A DNA stretch of 11,539 bases, from contig DALTWR010000008.1 of assembly GCA_029986975.1 (NCBI GenBank), forward strand, positions 1 to 11,539, in the 5' to 3' direction. A program made the position numbers and the translations under genes. The notes beneath the pieces are model-generated. The model was not told the origin of the DNA and ran no database searches. It saw only the letters and a program-made list of their open reading frames with translations. Shown piece after piece: positions 6,610-11,539 of the stretch. The DNA comes from Methanocorpusculum sp. Lineage in GTDB: Archaea; Halobacteriota; Methanomicrobia; Methanomicrobiales; Methanocorpusculaceae. Each line of letters starts with the position of its first letter. Positions within the stretch are counted from its first letter, which is position 1.

Positions 6610-7136
6610 GCCTTTACCTCCTCGTATGCGGTTTCAGCTGCTTCGACGTTTCTTACATCAGTGAACGTCTCCTGAATTGCTTTCTTGCCGGATTCGGATG
6701 AGAAGATGCCGAGTTTTGCCATTGCGCCGATGACCGGCGTGTTTAAAATCGGACTTCCTGCGACAAACATATTTTTCGCAAGAGCGATACCGGTTAAGTC
6801 CGCACAGTACGCTTTAAACTGCGGCGGGAACTTCAGATCTTCATGCGTGTTTACAAAGATAACGCCGCCTTCCTTTAATCCGTCAAGAACGTTTACCGTT
6901 TCCATGACGGTGGGGTCGAGGACAACAATCATATCGGGCTTGGTAATCTGCGAGTAGATTCTAACCGGTGCATCATCAATTCTTACGAATGAAACGATAG
7001 GTGCGCCGCGGCGCTCTGCTCCGTAGAACGGACATGCGGTTGCAAACTTTCCGTCTTTAACGGCAGCAGATGCCATCATGCGTGCTGCGGTAACGCCTCC
7101 CTGTCCTCCGCGTGAGTGAATACGAATTTCGTACAT
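6606..7136 (-). CDS. porG: Pyruvate:ferredoxin oxidoreductase gamma subunit
   Basis: A 176-residue gamma subunit (also called PorC in methanogens). It begins IRIHSRGGQGGVTAARM (4-20), the glycine-rich signature of the 2-oxoacid oxidoreductase gamma family, followed by FYGAERRGAPIVSFVRI (37-53) and DMIVVLDPTVM (70-80). The domain helps bind coenzyme A and close the active site. Its ATG overlaps the porA stop by one base (TAATG) with GGAGG upstream; its own stop overlaps porD. Sequence is intact and of normal length (about 175-185). Pyruvate specificity is inferred from the alpha and beta subunits of the operon. Confidence 0.93.
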   Translation of the reverse strand: MYEIRIHSRGGQGGVTAARMMASAAVKDGKFATACPFYGAERRGAPIVSFVRIDDAPVRIYSQITKPDMIVVLDPTVMETVNVLDGLKEGGVIFVNTHEDLKFPPQFKAYCADLTGIALAKNMFVAGSPILNTPVIGAMAKLGIFSSESGKKAIQETFTDVRNVEAAETAYEEVKA

Positions 7137-8263
7137 TACTGTTCCTCCGTAATTCCGAACCAGAACTCTGTACCCATCTTTCTGGATTTAACAAACTCTG
7201 CGATATCTTCGTAGGTGACTTCCTGACCGCCGAGACCTGCGATTACACGTGCCATTTTTGCCTCGGGGTAGCGTGCCTGAATTTCACCAGCGATAACGCC
7301 GCCGAATCCGAATGAGTAGTCGCGGTCGATGACTACCAGTTCGCGTCCGTTAATCTTCATATCAAGCGGGAACGGGCGAAGCCATCTGATGCGCATAACA
7401 CCTGCTTTGATGCCTTCTTTTCTGAGATTGTCTGCTGCAACTTCCGCCTCTTTTCCAAGCGTTCCCATCGCAACAATTATGACCTCTGCATCATCGCAGA
7501 GATACTCTTCGACCGGAGCGTAGTGTCTTCCGAAACGCTTTGCAAATTCTGCTTCGGTTTCTTTAATGACCTCGCGTGCAGCACGCTGAGCCTTTTCCAT
7601 GTCGAATCTGAACTGGTAGTGAACGTTTGAGGGACTCATTGCGCCGTATCCGTGCGGATCATCTAAGTCGATTGCATGCGGTAAAGAGATTGGCGGGATA
7701 AAGTCGCCTGGTTCTGTCATCTCATACGGCTGCATGATGTGAGACAATAAGAACCCGTCCATATTAATCATGACAGGCAGAAGGATTCTATTGTCTTCTG
7801 CGATTCTGAATGCCATCAGTGTTGCATCGTATGCTTCCTGAACAGTGGAGACGTAAATCTGCAGCCATCCGGTATCACGCTGGGATAATGCATCAGAGTG
7901 TTCTGCCCACGTGTTCCAGCCGGGTGCGATGGTTCTGTTAACCTGACCCATGACGATTGGAAGGCGTGCGCCTGCTGCCCAGTGAAGCATTTCGTGCATG
8001 TATAAAAGACCGTGAGAACTGGTTGCAGTAAAGACACGAACGCCGGTTGCTGCAGCACCTATACATGCGGTCATTGCGGAGTGTTCGGATTCGACCGGGA
8101 TGTAGCGGGCATCCATCTCGCCTGCTTCTACGTACTCTGCGATGGATTCGATGATTTCAGTCTGCGGGGTAATCGGGTATGCTGCAACGACTGTAGGCTG
8201 TGCCATTTTAACAGCTGCTGCGACTGCTTTGTTTCCCGTTCCCATTACTAATTCGCCTTTCAT
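7136..8263 (-). CDS. porA: Pyruvate:ferredoxin oxidoreductase alpha subunit
   Basis: A 375-residue alpha subunit of the pyruvate synthase complex, which in methanogens mainly runs in the biosynthetic direction (acetyl-CoA + CO2 + reduced ferredoxin to pyruvate). Key segments are AAYPITPQTEIIE (27-39), the YPITP motif of the pyrimidine-binding domain; VESEHSAMTACIGAAATG (57-74); and ATSSHGLLYMHEMLHWAAG (80-98). The C-terminal transketolase-like domain contains VIIVAMGTLGKEAEVA (261-276) and VVIDRDYSFGFGG (310-322). Its ATG overlaps the porB stop by four bases and a strong GGAGG site precedes it. Length is normal for a split four-subunit enzyme. A ketoisovalerate enzyme is the main alternative but less likely. 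Confidence 0.93.
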   Translation of the reverse strand: MKGELVMGTGNKAVAAAVKMAQPTVVAAYPITPQTEIIESIAEYVEAGEMDARYIPVESEHSAMTACIGAAATGVRVFTATSSHGLLYMHEMLHWAAGARLPIVMGQVNRTIAPGWNTWAEHSDALSQRDTGWLQIYVSTVQEAYDATLMAFRIAEDNRILLPVMINMDGFLLSHIMQPYEMTEPGDFIPPISLPHAIDLDDPHGYGAMSPSNVHYQFRFDMEKAQRAAREVIKETEAEFAKRFGRHYAPVEEYLCDDAEVIIVAMGTLGKEAEVAADNLRKEGIKAGVMRIRWLRPFPLDMKINGRELVVIDRDYSFGFGGVIAGEIQARYPEAKMARVIAGLGGQEVTYEDIAEFVKSRKMGTEFWFGITEEQ

Positions 8264-9150
8264 GCGATTTCCTCCGAAACTTTCAGTTCAGCTTCAATCT
8301 TTTTGAGGTTCTTGTCAACGTTTGCCTGTATCTGTGCGGCAAGGGCTGCATCGACTTTCCTGAATCTGCCCTGCATTGATAAGTAGTCTGTTACCGGAAC
8401 AGGTCTTTTCATGGCGGCACGTGAGGGAGCGCTTACGGTTAATTTGTCGTACTCTTTTTCCCAGAGAACCCATACGCCTGATTTGACAGCGAGTTTTCCT
8501 ACTTCAACGGTCTTTTCAGACGGAGTCTTCCATCCCGGCGGACACGGTGCTAAGATATGGATGAACTTCGGTCCCGGAATTGAGAGGGCTTTTTTGACTT
8601 TGTTGTAGAGGTCTGCCGGATATGATGCGCATGCGGTTGCCTGATAGGGAAGGTTGTGTGCTTCAATCATGCGGTCGAGGTCTTTTTTGACGATGCGTTT
8701 TCCGTTCGGAGTTGTGGTGGTGATTGCTCCAAGCGGGGTTGCACCTGACCGCTGCATTCCGGTGTTTCCGTATGCTTCGTTGTCGTAGCAGATGTAGAGG
8801 AAGTCTTCACAGCGTTCGAGGGCACCGGATAATGCCTGAATGCCGATGTCTGCTGTTCCGCCGTCTCCGGCATAGACGATGACGTTTGTCTTCTTTCCTT
8901 TTGCACGGAATGCTTCAGACATTCCCGATGCACAGGCAGCGGCAGCTGCGAAGGCGATGTTATAGACAGGGATGGTGTGCAGCATATAGGGATATACGCC
9001 CTGAATAACACTGTTGCAGCAGGCAGGGATTACCAGTACGGTGTCACGCCCTGCAGCTTTTAAGATATATCTGAGTGCTAAAAGCGATCCGCAGCCGGCA
9101 CAGGTTGACGGACACTTTAAGAGCATCTCTTCTTTTGGAATTTCTGTCAT
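8260..9150 (-). CDS. porB: Pyruvate:ferredoxin oxidoreductase beta subunit (thiamine diphosphate site)
   Basis: A 296-residue beta subunit carrying thiamine diphosphate and the proximal [4Fe-4S] cluster. Likely cluster ligands are C17 and C20 (CAGCG), C45 (or C44) in IPACCNS, and C203 in LAPCPPGW. The diphosphate motif is GDGGTADIG (96-104), leading to NEAYGNTGMQRSGATPLGA (124-142), a stretch typical of PorB. This is the first gene of the operon; beta-alpha-gamma-delta is the reverse of the gamma-delta-alpha-beta block order usual in methanogens. No Shine-Dalgarno site precedes its ATG, unlike the three genes after it. A possible box A TTAAATAAT lies at 9222-9230. It faces away from the toxin-antitoxin pair across a 249-base gap. 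Confidence 0.95.
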   Translation of the reverse strand: MTEIPKEEMLLKCPSTCAGCGSLLALRYILKAAGRDTVLVIPACCNSVIQGVYPYMLHTIPVYNIAFAAAAACASGMSEAFRAKGKKTNVIVYAGDGGTADIGIQALSGALERCEDFLYICYDNEAYGNTGMQRSGATPLGAITTTTPNGKRIVKKDLDRMIEAHNLPYQATACASYPADLYNKVKKALSIPGPKFIHILAPCPPGWKTPSEKTVEVGKLAVKSGVWVLWEKEYDKLTVSAPSRAAMKRPVPVTDYLSMQGRFRKVDAALAAQIQANVDKNLKKIEAELKVSEEIA

Positions 9151-9221
9151 GAAATCATTATTTATTTGTCATGAGATGATATGAGAGTTGTTATCAGCAG
9201 GGGATGAAGTCTGCTGTTCAG

Positions 9222-9230
9222 ATTATTTAA
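9222..9230 (-). promoter_or_regulatory. Candidate por operon box A
   Basis: Minus-strand TTAAATAAT about 75 bases before the porB ATG would give a leader near 50 bases. An AT-rich tract (AAATAAATAATG) just before the ATG is too close to act as box A. Weak call from composition only. Confidence 0.3.
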
Positions 9231-9291
9231 TACACGTTTACGTTCCTGAATTAAGATGAATTAGAAGAGTACGGATTTGTTTTGTGAGGTT

Positions 9292-9360
9292 AGGTTTGCC
9301 GGAGGAGTTTGTTGAAAAAACAGAACTGAAAAGCATGTCTACATCTATCCGGCTAAACCT
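9292..9360. repeat. Imperfect inverted repeat upstream of toxin-antitoxin genes
   Basis: AGGTTTGCCGG (9292-9302) and CCGGCTAAACCT (9349-9360) are complementary except for one extra base, with a 46-base spacer. The right arm ends 39 bases before the antitoxin ATG. It might be an autoregulatory operator or the trace of an insertion boundary; no function is shown. Confidence 0.4.
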
Positions 9361-9370
9361 GCAAAAAGGA

Positions 9371-9378
9371 TATTATCT
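9371..9378 (+). promoter_or_regulatory. Candidate box A for the toxin-antitoxin operon
   Basis: TATTATCT centred about 26 bases before the antitoxin ATG at 9400 predicts a leaderless mRNA; no Shine-Dalgarno site is present before that ATG. Inferred from spacing. Confidence 0.4.
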
Positions 9379-9399
9379 ATGAGATCATAATTATAACAA

Positions 9400-9645
9400 A
9401 TGACAGATGAAGTTATGGTTTCACTAAGTCAGGACACTGCAGGAAAACTTGACAGACTGTTTAAAGATTCGTCATTAAATTATGCTGATATGATTAGCAA
9501 AGTCGTAGATTATACGTTTGCTGATTTAGATGATTTTGACGAACAGGATTATCGTGAAATTTCATTAGCTGTTGCTGAAGTTAATTCCGGGAAATTCTAT
9601 ACATCTAAAGATGTTGAAGATATGATTTCCGCAAAGAAAGAGTGA
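9400..9645 (+). CDS. Probable antitoxin of a RelBE/ParDE-type pair
   Basis: An 81-residue acidic protein directly upstream of a RelE-type toxin, its stop immediately followed by the toxin ATG. The N-terminal part (VMVSLSQDTAGKLDRL, 5-20, then helices to about 40) looks like a short DNA-binding beta strand plus helices, as in ribbon-helix-helix antitoxins. The C-terminal half (46-81) is Asp/Glu-rich with NSGKFYTSKDVEDMI, a segment like those that wrap around the toxin. I cannot assign it to a specific antitoxin family; identification rests on size, charge and position. It probably represses its own operon together with the toxin. Codons are visibly richer in A/T than in the por genes, which suggests acquisition from elsewhere. 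Confidence 0.72.
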   Translation: MTDEVMVSLSQDTAGKLDRLFKDSSLNYADMISKVVDYTFADLDDFDEQDYREISLAVAEVNSGKFYTSKDVEDMISAKKE

Positions 9646-9900
9646 ATGATGTATCAGGTAATCTATTCACCTCAGGCATATTCATTTTTAGAAAAACTTG
9701 ATAAAAAGACTGCAATCCGCATTGTCAATAAAATAAACGCATCCCTCGAAAATCCGTTTGCCTGTTCATTGCCTTTGACAGACATGGAGGGTTTACGTAA
9801 AATTCGTGTGGGGGACTTTAGAATCCTGATTATGATTAATGAAAAAACGGTAATCGTAACGGTAGTTCGGATAAAACACCGCCGAAATGTGTATAAGTAA
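9646..9900 (+). CDS. RelE/ParE-family toxin
   Basis: An 84-residue protein with the RelE/ParE layout: strand YQVIYSPQAYSFLEKL (3-18), helix KKTAIRIVNKINASLENPF (20-38), then EGLRKIRVGDFRILIMINEKTVIVTVVRIKHRRNVYK (48-84, given here as landmarks R51, R54, FRIL 58-61 and HRRNVY 78-83). RelE members cut mRNA in the ribosomal A site and ParE members act on gyrase; the C-terminal basic HRRxVYK fits the RelE side, but the sequence alone does not settle it. The antitoxin stop TGA is followed directly by ATGATG, so either 9646 or 9649 could be the start. Base composition is AT-rich like the antitoxin. The gene ends just before strong hairpins and converges on tfb. Confidence 0.88.
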   Translation: MMYQVIYSPQAYSFLEKLDKKTAIRIVNKINASLENPFACSLPLTDMEGLRKIRVGDFRILIMINEKTVIVTVVRIKHRRNVYK

Positions 9901-9905
9901 ATCAG

Positions 9906-9950
9906 GGCAGGTATTTTCCTGCAGATGGGAAATACCAATTTCCACCTGCC
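9906..9950 (+). terminator. Alternative hairpins directly after relE-type toxin gene
   Basis: Starting six bases after the toxin stop, two competing folds are possible. Fold 1 pairs GGTATTTTCC (9910-9919) with GGGAAATACC (9927-9936), ten pairs including one G-T. Fold 2 pairs GGCAGGT (9906-9912) with ACCTGCC (9944-9950) and, nested inside, GGAAAT (9928-9933) with ATTTCC (9938-9943). Probably a transcript end or stabilising structure. Confidence 0.5.
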
Positions 9951-9966
9951 AAAACAACAAACCTCC

Positions 9967-10067
9967 TGTACTTCCTGAACTTTTTTTCACACTCTCTTAT
10001 CTATTACACACATTTTAAAAACACACCAATACTAAAAGAGATACGTAAAAAAAGTTCAGGAAGTACA
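9967..10067. repeat. Perfect 21-bp inverted repeat between convergent toxin and tfb genes
   Basis: The 21 bases at 9967-9987 (TGTACTTCCTGAAC then T7) are exactly complementary to 10047-10067 (A7 then GTTCAGGAAGTACA), with a 59-base AT-rich spacer. On each strand one arm ends in seven T residues, suitable for archaeal termination in both directions. It could equally be the terminal repeats of a 101-base miniature element, but no target-site duplication is apparent. The tfb stop lies 37 bases to the right. Confidence 0.75.
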
Positions 10068-10103
10068 AGAGCAAAAATAGAACTGAACAAACGTAAAAAA
10101 GAA

Positions 10104-11132
10104 TTATAAGATAATTTCTATATCCAGCTGTTCGGCAAGTTCCTTGTATCTGTTTCTGATAGTAACCTCCGTAACACCTGCAACATCAGCGACTTCACGC
10201 TGGGTTCTTCTCTCGCCGGAAAGAATGGATGAAATATAGATAGCAGCCGCTGCAACACCCGTAGGTCCGCGGCCGCTGGTGAGTTCACGCTCTCCTGCCT
10301 GCTTTAAAATCTCCATCGCACGGGACTGAACCTCGCCTTTCAGACCAAGACCGGAACAGAACCGCGGGACATAATCGCCCGGAGAAGTCGGAAGAAGCTT
10401 TAATCCAAGCTCGCGGGAAATGAAACGGTACGTTCTTCCAATCTCCTTCCTCGTAACACGGGACACCTCCGCAATCTCATCAAGAGTACGCGGGACATTA
10501 CACTGCCTGCACGCAGCATACAGGGCAGCTGCTGCAACACCTTCAATACTTCTGCCGCGAATCAGATTCTTATCAACGGCATCACGATAAACAACCGCTG
10601 CAGTCTCTCTCACATTTCTTGGAAGACCAAGAGCAGAAGCCATACGGTCCAGTTCCGATAATGCGAATGCGAGGTTTCTTTCCGTTGCATTTGAAACACG
10701 GATTCTGCGCTGCCATTTGCGCAGACGGTATAACTGCGCACGATTCTTAGAAGAAATTGCTCTGCCGTATGAATCACGGTTTCTCCAGTCAATCATAGTA
10801 GAAAGACCTTTATCGTGAATCGTAAAGGTCATCGGAGCGCCGACACGGGAACGCTTCATGCGCTGGTCATGATCGAACGCTCTCCACTCCGGTCCACGGT
10901 CAATGAAGTCGTCATCAAGGACAAGACCGCAGTTCTGACAGACAAGTTCTGCACGTTCGTAGTCATGAACAAGCTGCTTGCTGCCGCACTCAGGGCATAC
11001 TGTAATCGCCTGAGTGTCACGGGTAACTTCCTGAGATTCCCTTTCTTTCGGAGCTGCTGCGATACCCTGGCGCTCCTTCATCTTTTCCCGCTGCTGCTTT
11101 AACTGTCTTAACTTTTCAATTTCAGATTCCAT
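10104..11132 (-). CDS. tfb: Transcription initiation factor B (TFB/TFIIB)
   Basis: A 342-residue general transcription factor that binds TBP-DNA at box A/BRE and recruits RNA polymerase. An N-terminal charged, probably helical extension (1-44, rich in Glu, Lys, Arg, Gln) precedes the zinc ribbon C46-x2-C49...C65-x2-C68. The B-reader/linker region follows (about 75-125, [19 protein letters not shown]). Two cyclin repeats occupy about 148-236 and 248-336; the second contains the BRE-reading helix-turn-helix near [20 protein letters not shown] (309-328). The protein is complete. Its ATG follows the gar1 stop after one base, so the two genes form an operon. Whether this is the only TFB of the organism cannot be told from the window. 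The downstream side carries the 21-bp inverted repeat, a likely terminator. Confidence 0.98.
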   Translation of the reverse strand: MESEIEKLRQLKQQREKMKERQGIAAAPKERESQEVTRDTQAITVCPECGSKQLVHDYERAELVCQNCGLVLDDDFIDRGPEWRAFDHDQRMKRSRVGAPMTFTIHDKGLSTMIDWRNRDSYGRAISSKNRAQLYRLRKWQRRIRVSNATERNLAFALSELDRMASALGLPRNVRETAAVVYRDAVDKNLIRGRSIEGVAAAALYAACRQCNVPRTLDEIAEVSRVTRKEIGRTYRFISRELGLKLLPTSPGDYVPRFCSGLGLKGEVQSRAMEILKQAGERELTSGRGPTGVAAAAIYISSILSGERRTQREVADVAGVTEVTIRNRYKELAEQLDIEIIL

Positions 11133-11133
11133 A

Positions 11134-11415
11134 TTATCTCAGATTCCTCTTTCTGCGATGATACTTTTTTTCGTGTTCCGGTTTTGAGCCGGCAACAACG
11201 TATACTTCAGTTCCTACATCTGCCGGAACGTTTTCAGCGCAGAATATAGTTACATACGGCTTTCCTACACTGCCGTATAAGTCAACGATTTTGCCAACAG
11301 GACGATTAGTGCCGTCTGCAACCTCTGTATATAACGGAGGAAGCTGACCCGCGTCACACCTGGCAACCAGAAGACGGCTGCCCAAACGTGCAGTAATAAT
11401 TCCTGCTGACTTCAC
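11134..11415 (-). CDS. gar1: H/ACA ribonucleoprotein subunit Gar1
   Basis: A 93-residue Gar1/Naf1-domain protein, a subunit of the archaeal H/ACA guide RNP that helps Cbf5 convert uridine to pseudouridine in rRNA. A six-strand barrel is suggested by [17 protein letters not shown] (3-19), [20 protein letters not shown] (38-57, with the conserved VGKIxDxxG and PY) and VGTEVYVV (67-74). The C-terminus is a basic tail ([13 protein letters not shown]). The start is GTG at 11415, with GGAG (11423-11426) seven bases upstream; no better ATG lies near. It heads the gar1-tfb pair, an order common in euryarchaea. A strong box A is at 11464-11474, with an inverted repeat between box A and the leader. Confidence 0.93.
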   Translation of the reverse strand: MKSAGIITARLGSRLLVARCDAGQLPPLYTEVADGTNRPVGKIVDLYGSVGKPYVTIFCAENVPADVGTEVYVVAGSKPEHEKKYHRRKRNLR

Positions 11416-11441
11416 GTGTGTTCTCCGAATCTTATCGCATG

Positions 11442-11463
11442 CTGCGGCGATACGAAACCGCAG
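11442..11463. promoter_or_regulatory. Inverted repeat CTGCGG-N10-CCGCAG at gar1 start site, candidate operator
   Basis: CTGCGG (11442-11447) and CCGCAG (11458-11463) are perfect complements, 10 bases apart, lying exactly between the gar1 box A and the predicted transcription start (about 11442). A protein bound here would block initiation; alternatively it forms a hairpin at the very 5' end of the RNA. Function is inferred from position. Confidence 0.4.
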
Positions 11464-11474
11464 AATTTATATGC
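11464..11474 (-). promoter_or_regulatory. gar1-tfb box A
   Basis: Minus-strand GCATATAAATT is a strong archaeal TATA element. Transcription would begin near 11442, giving a leader of about 27 bases that includes the GGAG site for the GTG start of gar1. Confidence 0.6.
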
Positions 11475-11495
11475 ACTTACTAATGAGTATGATAT

Positions 11496-11507
11496 AGTAT
11501 AAATACT
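11496..11507. promoter_or_regulatory. Second strong TATA element, probably for a gene beyond the window
   Basis: AGTATAAATACT is nearly symmetric and could serve either strand. On the plus strand it predicts a start near 11528, just before the window ends in GAAGCCGCGC, so it may drive a rightward gene (possibly a stable RNA) that begins at or beyond the edge. On the minus strand it would add a longer leader to gar1. Confidence 0.45.
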
Positions 11508-11539
11508 TTTTGTGAGTTCCGGTAAACACGAAGCCGCGC

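Noticed and set aside
11528..11539. Start of a tRNA gene at the right edge
   Set aside because: Only about 10 bases (GAAGCCGCGC) lie downstream of a TATA element, too little to call an RNA gene.

Overview
The window is a piece of a euryarchaeal chromosome, most likely from a hydrogenotrophic methanogen of the Methanomicrobiales (Methanocorpusculum-like; inferred from gene content, moderate coding GC and protein character, not from a search). Markers for Archaea are transcription factor B, H/ACA RNP protein Gar1, archaeal-type adenylate and CMP kinases, a DUF106/EMC3-like membrane protein, archaemetzincin, UPF0146, RNase HII with a PCNA-binding tail, and a four-subunit pyruvate:ferredoxin oxidoreductase. 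Genes that begin a transcription unit mostly lack a Shine-Dalgarno site and have a box A (TATA) placed for leaderless mRNA. Downstream genes in operons mostly have clear GGAG-type sites and overlap or abut their neighbours.

Layout. 74-1605 (minus): archaemetzincin followed by a Cas1 homologue, translationally coupled (TAATG). No CRISPR array or other cas gene is visible here, and the Cas1 catalytic Glu and His appear to be replaced. 1650-2051 (plus): UPF0146, divergent from that pair. 2159-2698 (minus): NYN-domain putative nuclease. 2699-3093: gene-poor, with several small structures. 3094-3732 (minus) RNase HII and 3819-4481 (plus) TrkA-like RCK protein are divergent. 4537-6285 (minus): adk, DUF106, cmk. 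6349-9150 (minus): tightly overlapping porB-porA-porG-porD. 9400-9900 (plus): an AT-rich RelBE-type toxin-antitoxin pair. 9901-10103: structured spacer with a perfect 21-bp inverted repeat. 10104-11415 (minus): gar1-tfb, with an upstream region rich in promoter signals.

How the genes fit together. The por operon supplies carbon assimilation (acetyl-CoA plus CO2 to pyruvate). The adk-DUF106-cmk block is the nucleotide-kinase and membrane-insertase part of the archaeal secY-region superoperon, here placed behind por. gar1-tfb is a conserved information-processing pair. RNase HII acts in genome maintenance. The toxin-antitoxin pair is the clearest accessory insertion.

Most worth a second look: (1) the stand-alone, apparently active-site-dead Cas1 coupled to archaemetzincin; (2) a recurring ATTCAGC-containing element lying just 3' of several stop codons in the sense direction; (3) the 21-bp inverted repeat and alternative hairpins between relE and tfb; (4) an inverted repeat between box A and the start of gar1. 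Nothing in the window is an evident complete new defence system.
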